DNA of 64,000 nucleotides, taken from positions 310,001 through 374,000 of the forward strand of contig NZ_BMVM01000004.1 in NCBI RefSeq assembly GCF_014650715.1, read 5' to 3'. Origin of the DNA: Streptomyces bluensis (lineage in GTDB: Bacteria; Actinomycetota; Actinomycetes; Streptomycetales; Streptomycetaceae). This document shows positions 28,351 to 37,700 of the stretch, in pieces. Both the position numbers and the translations under genes were made by a program. Every line of letters starts with the position of its first letter. The stretch's first letter is position 1. The notes under the pieces are model-generated. The model was given only the letters and a program-made list of their open reading frames with translations, searched no databases and had not been told where the DNA came from.

Positions 28351-29322
28351 ATGGAAACCAGTACCGACGGCACCAGTACCGACGGCACCAGTAGCGGCGG
28401 CGCCAGGGCGGAGGGCTCCGGTGACGGGGGCTCGGGCGCGGGGCTCCCGTCAGGGGCGCGGGCCGGGGCCGGCGTGGCTCCGGCGTCGCTCTCGCCCTCG
28501 CGCGCCAGCGACTTCATGCAGTGCCCGCTGCTCTACCGCTTCCGGGTGATCGACAGACTCCCGGAGAAGCCGAGCGAGGCGGCCACGCGCGGCACGCTGG
28601 TGCACGCGGTGCTGGAGCGGCTCTTCGACGCTCCGGCGACGGAGCGCACGGCGCCGCGGGCGAGGGCGTTGATCCCCGGCCAGTGGGACCGGCTGCGCGA
28701 GTCGAAGCCGGAGGTCGTGGAGTTGTTCGCGGACGACCCCGGGGGTGAGCGGCTGGCCCGTTGGCTCGGGGAGGCGGAGCAGCTGCTGGAGCGCTGGTTC
28801 ACTCTGGAGGATCCGACCCGGTTGGAGCCCGCGGAGCGCGAGTTGTTCGTCGAGGCGGAGCTGGACTCGGGGCTCAGGCTGCGCGGGATCATCGACCGTG
28901 TCGATGTCGCGCCGACCGGTGAGGTGCGGATCGTCGACTACAAGACGGGCAAGGCCCCGAGACCGGAGTACGCCGAGGGCGCGTTGTTCCAGATGAAGTT
29001 CTACGCCCTGGTGGTGTGGCGTCTGAAGAGGGTCGTGCCGCGCCGGCTCCAGCTGGTCTACCTGGGCAGTGGGGATGTGGTGACGTACGATCCGGTGTTC
29101 GCCGATCTGGAGCGCGTCGAGCGCAAGCTGCTCGCCTTGTGGGAGGCGATCAGCGCGGCCACCGAGACGGGCGACTGGCGGCCCCGGCCCAGCAAGCTCT
29201 GTGGCTGGTGCGACCACCAGGCGTTCTGTCCGGAATTCGGCGGCACTCCCCCGCCGTACCCGCTGCCGCTGAGGTCGCCCGCGTCGGGCCGAGACCCGCA
29301 GGGCAGAATGGGGCCGGACTAG
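28351..29322 (+). CDS. RecB/Cas4-like exonuclease with Fe-S cysteines
   Basis: A 323-residue PD-(D/E)XK nuclease of the RecB family. Core motifs are RGIIDRVDV (first Asp) and RIVDYKTGKAP (D-x-K). One Cys near the start of the domain (DFMQCPLLYRF) and three at the end (CGWCDHQAFC) match the [4Fe-4S] clasp of AddB/Cas4 nucleases. The N-terminal ~50 residues are Gly/Ser/Ala-rich; the DNA coding for residues 4-18 is a 15-bp tandem repeat (28360-28374, 28375-28389, a third partial). Orthologous to Rv2119 in the same neighbourhood. The response regulator gene starts 14 nt downstream. Confidence 0.92.
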   Translation: METSTDGTSTDGTSSGGARAEGSGDGGSGAGLPSGARAGAGVAPASLSPSRASDFMQCPLLYRFRVIDRLPEKPSEAATRGTLVHAVLERLFDAPATERTAPRARALIPGQWDRLRESKPEVVELFADDPGGERLARWLGEAEQLLERWFTLEDPTRLEPAERELFVEAELDSGLRLRGIIDRVDVAPTGEVRIVDYKTGKAPRPEYAEGALFQMKFYALVVWRLKRVVPRRLQLVYLGSGDVVTYDPVFADLERVERKLLALWEAISAATETGDWRPRPSKLCGWCDHQAFCPEFGGTPPPYPLPLRSPASGRDPQGRMGPD

Positions 29323-29336
29323 CGAAGGAGACTTAC

Positions 29337-30008
29337 GTGGCCATCCGCGTCCTACTGGTCGACGACCAGCCGCTGCTGCGTACCGGCTTCCGGATGATCC
29401 TGGAGGCGGAGCAGGAACTCGCGGTCGTGGGGGAGGCCGGAGACGGTCTTCAGGCGCTCGACCAGGTACGTGCCCTGCAGCCCGATGTGGTGCTGATGGA
29501 TATCCGCATGCCGCGGATGGACGGGGTGGAGGCGACCCGGCAGATCACCGGGCCCGGCCGGGACGGTCCGGCGAAGGTGCTGGTGCTGACCACGTTCGAT
29601 CTCGACGAGTATGTCGTGGAGGCGTTGCGGGCCGGGGCCAGCGGTTTCCTGCTCAAGGACGCGCCGGCCAACGAGTTGGTGCAGGCGATCCGTGTGGTGG
29701 CCGCCGGTGAGGCGATGCTCGCGCCCAGCATCACGCGTCGGCTCCTCGACAAGTACGCGACGCATCTGCCCTCCGGTGACGAGCCGGTGCCGGACACGCT
29801 GCACACGCTGACCGACCGTGAGGTGGAGGTGCTGAAGCTGGTGGCGCGCGGGTTGTCCAACGCGGAGATCGCGGCCGATCTGTTCGTCAGCGAAACCACG
29901 GTCAAGACGCATGTGGGGCATGTCCTGACGAAGCTGGGCCTGCGCGACCGTGTGCAGGCCGCGGTGTACGCGTACGAGAGCGGGCTGGTGCGTCCCGGCG
30001 CGCAGTAG
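29337..30008 (+). CDS. Orphan NarL/LuxR-type response regulator
   Basis: 223 residues. Receiver domain (VLLVDDQPLLRTGF; phosphorylatable Asp in VVLMDIRMP; KT-type LLKDA) and a C-terminal LuxR HTH (LTDREVEVLKLVARGLSNAEIA). No histidine kinase gene is adjacent. The GTG at 29337 has AAGGAG 6 nt upstream, 14 nt after the RecB-like stop, so the two form an operon. Confidence 0.94.
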   Translation: MAIRVLLVDDQPLLRTGFRMILEAEQELAVVGEAGDGLQALDQVRALQPDVVLMDIRMPRMDGVEATRQITGPGRDGPAKVLVLTTFDLDEYVVEALRAGASGFLLKDAPANELVQAIRVVAAGEAMLAPSITRRLLDKYATHLPSGDEPVPDTLHTLTDREVEVLKLVARGLSNAEIAADLFVSETTVKTHVGHVLTKLGLRDRVQAAVYAYESGLVRPGAQ

Positions 30009-30041
30009 CGGGCGTGCCGGCACGGGCCGGGTGTACGGCGT

Positions 30042-30075
30042 CGAGGGCGCCCCTTCGTCACAGGGGGCGCCCTCG
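30042..30075. terminator. Bidirectional terminator after the response regulator
   Basis: A 12-bp perfect stem CGAGGGCGCCCC (30042-30053) with GGGGCGCCCTCG (30064-30075) between convergent genes. Confidence 0.8.
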
Positions 30076-30094
30076 GTGTTCGTGGCTGTGCGTG

Positions 30095-30142
30095 TCAGTC
30101 CTTGCTGATCTCCCGGAATCAGTCCTTGCTGATCTCCCAGAA
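30095..30142 (-). repeat. 24-bp tandem duplication at the 3' end of a binding-protein gene
   Basis: Two adjacent copies, 30095-30118 and 30119-30142, identical at 23 of 24 positions. The gene reads ...FWEISKD-stop through the first copy, and the second copy downstream would read FREISKD-stop in the same frame, so the stop codon itself was duplicated. Confidence 0.85.
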
Positions 30143-31696
30143 GCGGAACACCGTCGACGCGTCGAGGCAGTACTCCAGGCCGTAGACGTTGTCCTTGACG
30201 ACCGCGTACTGCTTGGCCTGCCAGATCGGGATGACGGGGAGGTTCTCGGCGACGATGTTCTGGAGTTCGGCGTATTCCTGCTCGGTCGCGGAGCGCTCGC
30301 TCTCGGCGGCCGTCTTCGGCAGGAGCGTGCCGGTGATCGTCTTGTTGGTGTAGTTGTTGCCGAGCACGTTGCCGTCGCCGAAGAACGGGCTGGTGAAGTT
30401 GTCGGGGTCCGGGTAGTCGGGCACCCAGCCCTTCACGTACACGCCGTACTTGCCCGCGGCGATGTCCTTCTCGTACTGCTCGAAGGGGACGGACTTCACG
30501 GTCGCGTCGAACAGGCCGCTGTTGTTGAGCTGTGTGGCGATCGCCTGGAACTCCTGGTCGGTGGACGGGCCGTAGCGCGACGGGGTGGACCAGAGGGTCA
30601 GCTCGACCTTGTCGTTGATGCCGTCGGCGCGCAGGGCGGCCTCCGCCTTGGTCTTGGAGGGGCGGGCGCCGTAGGTGTCGAAGAAGGCCGTGTTGTGGCC
30701 GGTGATGCCGGCCGGGATGATCGAGTACAGCGGTGTCGCCGTGCCCTGGTAGACCTGCTCGATGAGGGCCTCGCGGTCCAGCAGGTAGGCCATGGCCCGG
30801 CGGACGCCGAGTTTGCCCGCCACCGGGTCGTCCATGTTGAAGACCAGGTGCTGGACCTCGGCTCCGGTGCCGTCGACGATGTCGAGGGCGCTGTGGGCGG
30901 AGCTGTCCGCCTCGATGTCGGCGATGTCGGTGGAGCTGAGCCCGCGGTAGGCGACGTCGAGCTCGTTGTCGCGCAGGTCCCTCTTGAGGGCGGTCTGGTC
31001 GCCGTGGAAGAACTTCAGGGTGACTCCGGAGTTCTCCACGTCGGCGTTGCCCTCGTAGTTCTCGTTGACCGAGAAGACGGCCTCGTCCTTGCCGAAGGAG
31101 TCGAGTGTGTACGGGCCGGAGCCGACAGCCCCGCCGTCCTGGCGGAGCCTGTCGGCGTCGTAGGTGCGGTGGTCGACGATCGAGCCCGCGCCGGAGGCCA
31201 CCTTGCTCGGGAAGGTGGCGTCGGCGTACTTGAGTTTGAAGACGACGGTTTTGTCGTCCGGCGTCTCGACCTCGTCGAGCATGGGGAACATGATCGCCGG
31301 ACCGGCCTCGTCGTTGATCTTCAGCATGCGGTCGAAGGAGAACTTGACGTCCTTCGAGGTGAGGGAGTCACCGTTGCTGAACTTCAGGCCGTCCTTGAGC
31401 GTGCACTTGTAGGTTGTGGTCCGGTCGTCGGTGAAGGCGCACTCCCTGGCGGCCTCCGGCCGGGGTTCGGTGGCGCCGTTGGGGAAGCTCAGCAGCGACT
31501 GGAAGACGTTGTTGAAGAGCAGCCAGGATCCCGGGTCGTAGCCGGACGCGGGGTCGGTGGCCAGTACCTCGTCGGACATCCCCATCACGATGCGGGAGCC
31601 GGGGTCGGAGGCGTTGCCCGTGACGGTGCCACAGCCGGTGAGCAGGCCGATGGCCAGTCCTGTGGTGAGGGACAGGACTGGCGAGGGGTTACGCAT
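30119..31696 (-). CDS. ABC-transporter substrate-binding lipoprotein (peptide/nickel family 5)
   Basis: A 525-residue DppA/OppA-type binding protein. Signal peptide with lipobox LLTGC (lipid Cys at ~22), then the SBP_bac_5 fold (YKCTLKDGLKFSNGD, SFDRMLKIND, VGSGPYTLDSF, RRAMAYLLDREAL). The start may be the ATG at 31696 or the GTG two codons upstream. No permease or ATPase genes are adjacent. It is clearly a paralogue of the next gene, so the pair probably arose by duplication. Confidence 0.92.
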   Translation of the reverse strand: MRNPSPVLSLTTGLAIGLLTGCGTVTGNASDPGSRIVMGMSDEVLATDPASGYDPGSWLLFNNVFQSLLSFPNGATEPRPEAARECAFTDDRTTTYKCTLKDGLKFSNGDSLTSKDVKFSFDRMLKINDEAGPAIMFPMLDEVETPDDKTVVFKLKYADATFPSKVASGAGSIVDHRTYDADRLRQDGGAVGSGPYTLDSFGKDEAVFSVNENYEGNADVENSGVTLKFFHGDQTALKRDLRDNELDVAYRGLSSTDIADIEADSSAHSALDIVDGTGAEVQHLVFNMDDPVAGKLGVRRAMAYLLDREALIEQVYQGTATPLYSIIPAGITGHNTAFFDTYGARPSKTKAEAALRADGINDKVELTLWSTPSRYGPSTDQEFQAIATQLNNSGLFDATVKSVPFEQYEKDIAAGKYGVYVKGWVPDYPDPDNFTSPFFGDGNVLGNNYTNKTITGTLLPKTAAESERSATEQEYAELQNIVAENLPVIPIWQAKQYAVVKDNVYGLEYCLDASTVFRFWEISKD

Positions 31697-31736
31697 GTTC
31701 ACGTGCGAGTGCCTTGATGTTGTCGGTTCACGGAGC

Positions 31737-31758
31737 CTCCGGGCCCGAAGGCCCGGAG
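31737..31758 (-). terminator. Terminator between the two binding-protein genes
   Basis: A 9-bp perfect stem CTCCGGGCC/GGCCCGGAG with a CGAA loop, 20 nt past the stop of the upstream gene. Confidence 0.75.
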
Positions 31759-31777
31759 TACGGAGTGCGGTCTCCGG

Positions 31778-33379
31778 TCAGCCGCCGATACCACGGCCGA
31801 GTTCCCACAGCTGAAGCGATGACGCGGAGTTGAGCACGTACTCGCCCCCGGTGATGTCGTCCCTCACGGCGACGTACTGGTTGCCCTGCCACAGCGGCAG
31901 GAGCGGTACGTCCTCGGCCACGATGTCCTGGATGTCGTTGATGCTGTCCGAGGCGGTGAGGCGGTCGGCCTCTCGGCGGGCCTCGGGCAGCAGCGTGCCC
32001 CGGATCTCGTTGTTCGCGTAGGGCAGGCGCAGGAAGTTGTCCTTGTCGAGGAACGGCGAGAGGTATGTCTCGGCGTCCGGGTAGTCCGGGAACCAGCCAT
32101 AGCCGAAGACGGCGTACTCGCCCTCCCGTTCGGCCGTCTGGAACTTGTCCCAGGGCGCGCCCTTGATGTCGACCTCGAACAGGCCGCTTTCGTTGAGCTG
32201 CTTCTGCAGCTGCTCGAACTCCGGCTTCGTGGCGGCGCCGTAGTGGTCGGTCGTGTAGTTCAGGGTCAGCTTCACCGGGGTGGTGACGCCGGCCGCGGTC
32301 AGGATGGACTTGGCCCTGGCCTTGCTGGGCTCGCCGTACTTGTTGAAGAACGCGTTGGAGTGGCCGGTGATGCTGGCCGGGACCATGGAGTAGAGCGGTT
32401 CCGCCTGGGTGCCGTAGACCTCGGAGACAAGGGCGGCGCGGTCGACGAGCTGGGCCATGGCCTGGCGGACGGCCTTGGTCTTGACCAGCGGTGCGTTGGT
32501 GTTGAAGGCCAGGTAGCGGATCTCCAGGCCGGGCGCGTCGATGAGGTCGATGTCGTCGGAGGAGGAGTCCGCGAGCTTGTCGATCTGCTCCGGCGACATG
32601 GCGCGGGTCATCAGATCGATGTCGCCCTTTTCGAGCGCGGCGCCCATGGCTTCGGCATCGTCGAAGGAGCGCAGGACGACCTCGTCGTTCTTCGGCTTCA
32701 ACAGCCCCTTGTAGTGGGGGTTCTTGGTGAAGACGGTCTCGACGACCTCGTTGCCCTTGACCTCGGCCTTGAGGGTGTACGGGCCGGAGCCGTCGACTTC
32801 GAAGCCGTCCCGCAGTTTCTTCTTGTCGTAGTCGTCGGAGTTGACGATGCCGGCGACGGGTGTGGAGAGCTTGAACGGGAAGGTGGCGTCAGGTCCGTTG
32901 AGGTGGAAGATCACCTCGCGGTCGCCCTTGGTCTCCACGAGCTGGATCGTCGACAGGAGGGCGAACACACCGCTGTCGGCCTTGATGGCGCGCGCCCGGT
33001 CGATGGAGAACTTCACGTCCTCGGCGGTGATCGGGTCGCCGCTCGCGAACTTCAGGCCCTCGCGGAGCGTGCAGGCGTAGCGCTCGTTGCCGGTGTCGGT
33101 GAAGCGGCAGCTCTCGGCTGCCTCGGGCTCGGGGGCGCCGTCACCGCGGGGCTGCGTCATCAGGGTCTGCACGGTCTGACGCAGGACGTTCCAGGTACCG
33201 ACGTCGTACGCGTAGGCGGGGTCGAGCGGCGCGGGGGTGTTGCTGGAGGCGGTGAACCGGTCCGTCGTACCCACGACGATCGCGTCGCCACCGCTCCCGC
33301 CGTCGGAGCTGCCACAGGCGGCGAGCACGGGGGTGAGCAGGCTTATGACGGCCGGCAGCACCAGAGTTTTGCGGTTCAT
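31778..33379 (-). CDS. ABC-transporter substrate-binding lipoprotein (peptide/nickel family 5)
   Basis: A 533-residue paralogue of the downstream gene. Lipobox PVLAAC (Cys22) with a Gly/Ser linker, then the SBP_bac_5 fold (YACTLREGLKFASGD, KFSIDRARAIK, DGSGPYTLKAE, RQAMAQLVDRAAL). The ATG at 33379 follows CTGGAG; the extra 21 codons to 33442 are unlikely. Like its neighbour it has no adjacent permease, so it either serves a transporter encoded elsewhere or acts as a sensor. Confidence 0.92.
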   Translation of the reverse strand: MNRKTLVLPAVISLLTPVLAACGSSDGGSGGDAIVVGTTDRFTASSNTPAPLDPAYAYDVGTWNVLRQTVQTLMTQPRGDGAPEPEAAESCRFTDTGNERYACTLREGLKFASGDPITAEDVKFSIDRARAIKADSGVFALLSTIQLVETKGDREVIFHLNGPDATFPFKLSTPVAGIVNSDDYDKKKLRDGFEVDGSGPYTLKAEVKGNEVVETVFTKNPHYKGLLKPKNDEVVLRSFDDAEAMGAALEKGDIDLMTRAMSPEQIDKLADSSSDDIDLIDAPGLEIRYLAFNTNAPLVKTKAVRQAMAQLVDRAALVSEVYGTQAEPLYSMVPASITGHSNAFFNKYGEPSKARAKSILTAAGVTTPVKLTLNYTTDHYGAATKPEFEQLQKQLNESGLFEVDIKGAPWDKFQTAEREGEYAVFGYGWFPDYPDAETYLSPFLDKDNFLRLPYANNEIRGTLLPEARREADRLTASDSINDIQDIVAEDVPLLPLWQGNQYVAVRDDITGGEYVLNSASSLQLWELGRGIGG

Positions 33380-33822
33380 GCTCGTGTTTCTCCAGTAGCT
33401 GTCTTTCCACGGACCCGGCAGCTGGGGTGTGCGGCGGGTCACGGGGTACAGGATGTCCTCGCGACGAGATTAGTCCGCACCGGAAGACTGGTTTGCACAC
33501 AGCGGAGTTGAGTTCCCATCACGCTGCGGAACCGACCGCGGACACACTGAACAGTTGGTCAGTGGACTGATCAGTGCAGGTAGCACTAATCGGGACACAA
33601 AGACGTGCCGAGCATCGCGGTACGGGCGGGTGACGCACAGGCAGGCCCCCTTGTCGACCCTGCGGCTGGTGATGAACATCACAGGGCCGTTTGCATGGGC
33701 CAGTAGGGGAATTCAGCCAGGGCGCATCGAATCGAATTGCCACGCGACGAAGGCGCGAAGCCCTTTGCATTATCGCGTATTCAATGAGGCACCCTGGGTG
33801 AACAGGACCTGGATTTCCGTGG
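33380..33822. other. 443-bp gap between HAD phosphatase and binding-protein genes
   Basis: Holds the binding-protein promoter (minus strand) and a lower-GC stretch around 33730-33800. Apart from the palindrome at 33556-33573 I see no gene, RNA structure or repeat. The short open frames here overlap the HAD gene or lack coding bias. Confidence 0.45.
33556..33573. promoter_or_regulatory. Palindrome upstream of the binding-protein gene
   Basis: TGGTCAGTGGACTGATCA is an 18-bp palindrome with one mismatched pair, about 180 bp before the lipoprotein start. A possible operator; no regulator gene is adjacent. Confidence 0.35.
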
Positions 33823-34518
33823 TCAGAGGGCCACCAACCCCCGGAGAAAAGAAAGATCGACTTCTTCGAGCGAGGTGACGATCGTGCGCCGGACGGCGGG
33901 CGCGATGGGCGCCACCGAGGGGACCGCGACCACGTGGCAGCCGGCGGCCTCGGCGGCCGCGACTCCCGTCGCCGTGTCCTCGATGACCGCGCATCTGGCC
34001 GGGTCGGCGCCCAGCCCGGCGGCCGCCAGCAGATACGGGTCGGGGTGCGGCTTGGTCCGCTCCACCTCGTCTCCCGCGACGGAGAGGGAGAAGTGCTGCG
34101 GGCCGAGCGAGGTCAGGATGCGGTCGATGATGCGCCGGTGGGAGGCGGAGACCAGGGCCGTGGGAATGCCGTGCGCGGCGAGCTCGGCCAGCAGTCTGGC
34201 GGCGCCCGGCATCAGCGGCAGCGTACGCCCGATGCGGTCCTCGAACCCGTCGTTGAGCAGCACGGTGAGCTCGGCGAGGGTGATGTCGGCGCCCGTGGCC
34301 TCGATGAGGAAGCCGGCACTGCGGGTCATGGGGCCGCCGACCACGACATGGCGCCAGGAGTCGTCGAGTGCGTGACCGAGGCCCGCGAAGACCTCGACCT
34401 CGACGTCCCACCAGAATCCCTCGGTGTCCACCAGGGTTCCGTCCATGTCGAGGAGCACAGCCTGCAGTGCTGAGCCTTCGGCCGTCTGGGTACCGAGCGC
34501 GGGGACCGTTGTCGTCAT
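33823..34518 (-). CDS. HAD-superfamily phosphatase (beta-phosphoglucomutase-like)
   Basis: A 231-residue HAD hydrolase. Motif I LLDMDGTLVDTEG carries both catalytic Asp, motif II LVSAS, motif III/IV KPHPDPYL and VIEDTATGVAAAEAAG. The helical cap between motifs I and II is of the C1 type seen in phosphoglucomutase and phosphoglycolate-phosphatase relatives; the substrate is not predictable. The ATG at 34518 has GGAGG 8 nt upstream. It is downstream of metH on the same strand, but a hairpin lies between. Confidence 0.93.
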   Translation of the reverse strand: MTTTVPALGTQTAEGSALQAVLLDMDGTLVDTEGFWWDVEVEVFAGLGHALDDSWRHVVVGGPMTRSAGFLIEATGADITLAELTVLLNDGFEDRIGRTLPLMPGAARLLAELAAHGIPTALVSASHRRIIDRILTSLGPQHFSLSVAGDEVERTKPHPDPYLLAAAGLGADPARCAVIEDTATGVAAAEAAGCHVVAVPSVAPIAPAVRRTIVTSLEEVDLSFLRGLVAL

Positions 34519-34543
34519 CCGGCGCACCTCCTTGTGGGACGAG

Positions 34544-34574
34544 CAGGCCGGTTCCCTGATGGGGAACCGGCCTG
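34544..34574 (-). terminator. Hairpin between metH and the HAD gene
   Basis: A 13-bp perfect stem CAGGCCGGTTCCC (34544-34556) with GGGAACCGGCCTG (34562-34574) and a 5-nt loop, 160 nt past the metH stop and 26 nt before the HAD start. Confidence 0.75.
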
Positions 34575-34735
34575 CGGTGGATCGACCAGTTTACGACGCC
34601 GTTCGACGAAACGCTCGGTTTGAGCTCCACACACGTGGGCACTCAAAGGGCCCACACATGCACCGGCCGGGTCGTGTCGTCAAACGGACGGGCGGGAACG
34701 CGACGCTCGTGCCCCCTGCATCGTGCTCGACACCC

Positions 34736-37700
34736 CTAGCGGGCGTTGAAGTACTTCGCCTCGGGGTGGTGGATGACGATCGCGTCGGTGGACTGCTCGG
34801 GATGCAGCTGGAACTCCTCGGAGAGTTTCACACCGATCCGCTCGGGTTCCAGCAGCTCGGCGATCTTGGCGCGGTCCTCCAGGTCGGGGCAGGCGCCGTA
34901 GCCGAGCGAGAAGCGGGCTCCGCGGTACTTGAGGTCGAACATGTCCTCGATCGCCGCGGGGTCCTCTCCCGCGAAACCGAGTTCGGCGCGTACGCGTGCG
35001 TGCCAGTACTCGGCGAGGGCCTCGGCCAACTGCACGGACAGGCCGTGGAGTTCGAGGTAGTCGCGGTAGGAGTTGGACTCGAAGAGACGGGACGTCTCCT
35101 CCCCGATCTTCGAGCCGACGGTGACGACCTGCAGGCCCACGACGTCCCTCTCGCCGGACTCCTCCGGGCGGAAGAAGTCGGCCAGGCACAGCCGGCGGCC
35201 CCGGCGCTGGCGCGGGAAGGTGAAGCGGGTGCGCTCGTTGCCCTGCTCGTCCAGGATGATCAGGTCGTCGTCCTTGGACACGCAGGGGAAGTAGCCGTAG
35301 ACCACGGCCGCTTCGAGGAGGCCCTCGGTCTGGAGCCTGTCCAGCAGTCCGCGCAGCCGCGGCCGCCCCTCCGTCTCGACCAGGTCCTCGTACGACGGTC
35401 CGTCACCGGTACGCGTCTGCTTCAAACCCCACTGGCCCTTGAACAGGGCACCCTCGTCCAGCCAGGACGCGTACTCCTTCAACTGGATGCCTTTGACGAC
35501 GCGGGTACCGAAGAACGGCGGGGCCGGGACGGGGTTGTCGGTGGCGACGTCGGAGCGGACATGGCCCTCCTCCGGCCGCTCCTCGACGACCGTGCGGGCC
35601 GGGGTGGCCTTGACGCGGCGCTGCCTCAGTTCCGGCAGGACCGCTCCGGGCACGCCCCGCTTGACGCCGATCAGGGCGTCCATCAGCCGCAGCCCCTCGA
35701 ACGCGTCCCGCGCGTACCGGACTTCGCCCTCGTACAACTCGTGCAGGTCCTGCTCCACGTACGCACGGGTCAGCGCCGCGCCGCCGAGGATGACCGGGTA
35801 GTCGGTGGCAAGGCCGCGCTGGTTGAGCTCCTCCAGGTTCTCCTTCATGATCACCGTGGACTTGACCAGGAGCCCGGACATGCCGATGACATCGGCCCGG
35901 TGCTCCTCGGCCGCCTCCAGGATCGCGGAGACCGGCTGCTTGATGCCGAGGTTGACGACGTTGTAGCCGTTGTTGGACAGGATGATGTCGACGAGATTCT
36001 TGCCGATGTCGTGCACGTCGCCGCGGACGGTGGCGAGCACGATGGTGCCCTTGCCGTCGGCGTCGGTCTTCTCCATGTGCGGTTCGAGGTAGGCGACGGC
36101 TGCCTTCATCACCTCGGCGGACTGGAGGACGAACGGCAGCTGCATCCGGCCGGAGCCGAACAGCTCGCCGACGACCTTCATGCCGTCCAGCAGTGTGACG
36201 TTGACGATGTCCAGGGCCGGACGGTCCTGCAGGGCCGCGTCCAGATCGGCCTCCAGGCCGTTGCGTTCGCCGTCGATGATGCGGCGCTTGAGGCGCTCCT
36301 CCAGGGGCAGCGCGGCCAGTTCCTCGGCCTTGCCCGCCCTCAGCGACTTGGCCGTGGCACCCTCGAACAGCGCCATCAGCTTCTGCAGCGGGTCGTAGCC
36401 CTCGGTGCGGCGGTCGTGGATGAGGTCGAGAGCGGTCCGGACCTCCTCCTCGTTGAACCGGGCGATCGGCAGGATCTTCGACGCGTGCACGATCGCCGAG
36501 TCCAGGCCCGCCTTGACGCACTCGTCCAGGAAGACGGAGTTGAGCAGGATGCGGGCGGCCGGGTTGAGGCCGAAGGAGATGTTCGACAGGCCCAGGGTGG
36601 TCTGCACCCGCGGATGACGGCGCTTGAGCTCACGGATCGCCTCGATGGTGGCGATGCCGTCCTTGCGGGACTCCTCCTGACCGGTGCAGATGGTGAAGGT
36701 CAGACAGTCGACGAGGATGTCCTCCTCGTGGATCCCCCAGTTCCCCGTCAGGTCCGCGATCAGCCGCTCGGCGATCTCCACCTTCTTCTCGGGGGTGCGG
36801 GCCTGTCCCTCCTCGTCGATGGTCAGCGCGATCAGTGCGGCGCCGTGCTCCCGGGCGAGCGTTGTGACCTTCGCGAAACGGGACTCCGGTCCGTCGCCGT
36901 CCTCGTAGTTGACCGAGTTGATCACCGCGCGGCCACCCAGCCGCTCCAGTCCGGCCTCGATGACATCGACCTCGGTGGAGTCCAGGACGATCGGCAGCGT
37001 GGACGCGGTCGCGAACCGGCCGGCGAGTTCCCGCATGTCGGCGACGCCGTCCCTGCCGACGTAGTCCACGCACAGGTCGAGCATGTGGGCGCCCTCGCGG
37101 ATCTGCTCGCGGGCCATCTCCACACAGTCGTCCCAGCGGCCCTCCAGCATGGCCTCACGGAACTTCTTGCTGCCGTTGGCGTTCGTGCGCTCGCCGATCG
37201 CCAGGTAGGACGTGTCCTGACGGAAGGGGACCGTCTGGTAGAGGGAGGCGGCGCCGGGCTCGGGCCGGGGGTCGCGCCGCGTCGGGGTGAGCTCGCGCAC
37301 CCGCTCGACGACCTGGCGCAGGTGCTCCGGGGTGGTGCCGCAGCAGCCGCCCACCAACGACAGCCCGTACTCACGCACGAACGTCTGCTGGGCGTCGGCG
37401 AGTTCGGGGGCCGTCAGCGGGTAGTGCGCGCCGTCCTTGCCGAGAACGGGCAGACCGGCGTTCGGCATGCAGGACAGCGGGATACGGGAGTGGCGGGCCA
37501 GATACCGCAGGTGCTCACTCATCTCGGCCGGGCCGGTCGCGCAGTTCAGCCCGATCATGTCGATGCCCAGCGGCTCCAGCGCGGTCAGCGCGGCACCGAT
37601 CTCCGAGCCGAGCAGCATCGTGCCGGTCGTCTCCACCGTCACCGACACGATCAGCGGCAGGTCCAGACCGGACGACTGCAGGGCGCGGCGGGCACCGAGC

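Noticed and set aside
28360..28404. Minisatellite independent of the gene
   Set aside because: The 15-bp units keep the reading frame of the RecB-like gene and encode a Thr/Ser/Gly linker, so it is part of the coding sequence.
30014..31717. 567-codon plus-strand open frame
   Set aside because: Antisense to a binding-protein gene with lipobox and family motifs; composition is Val/Gly/Glu shadow-like.
33555..33878. 107-codon plus-strand frame in the HAD upstream gap
   Set aside because: Overlaps the HAD gene, has no ribosome site and no coding bias.
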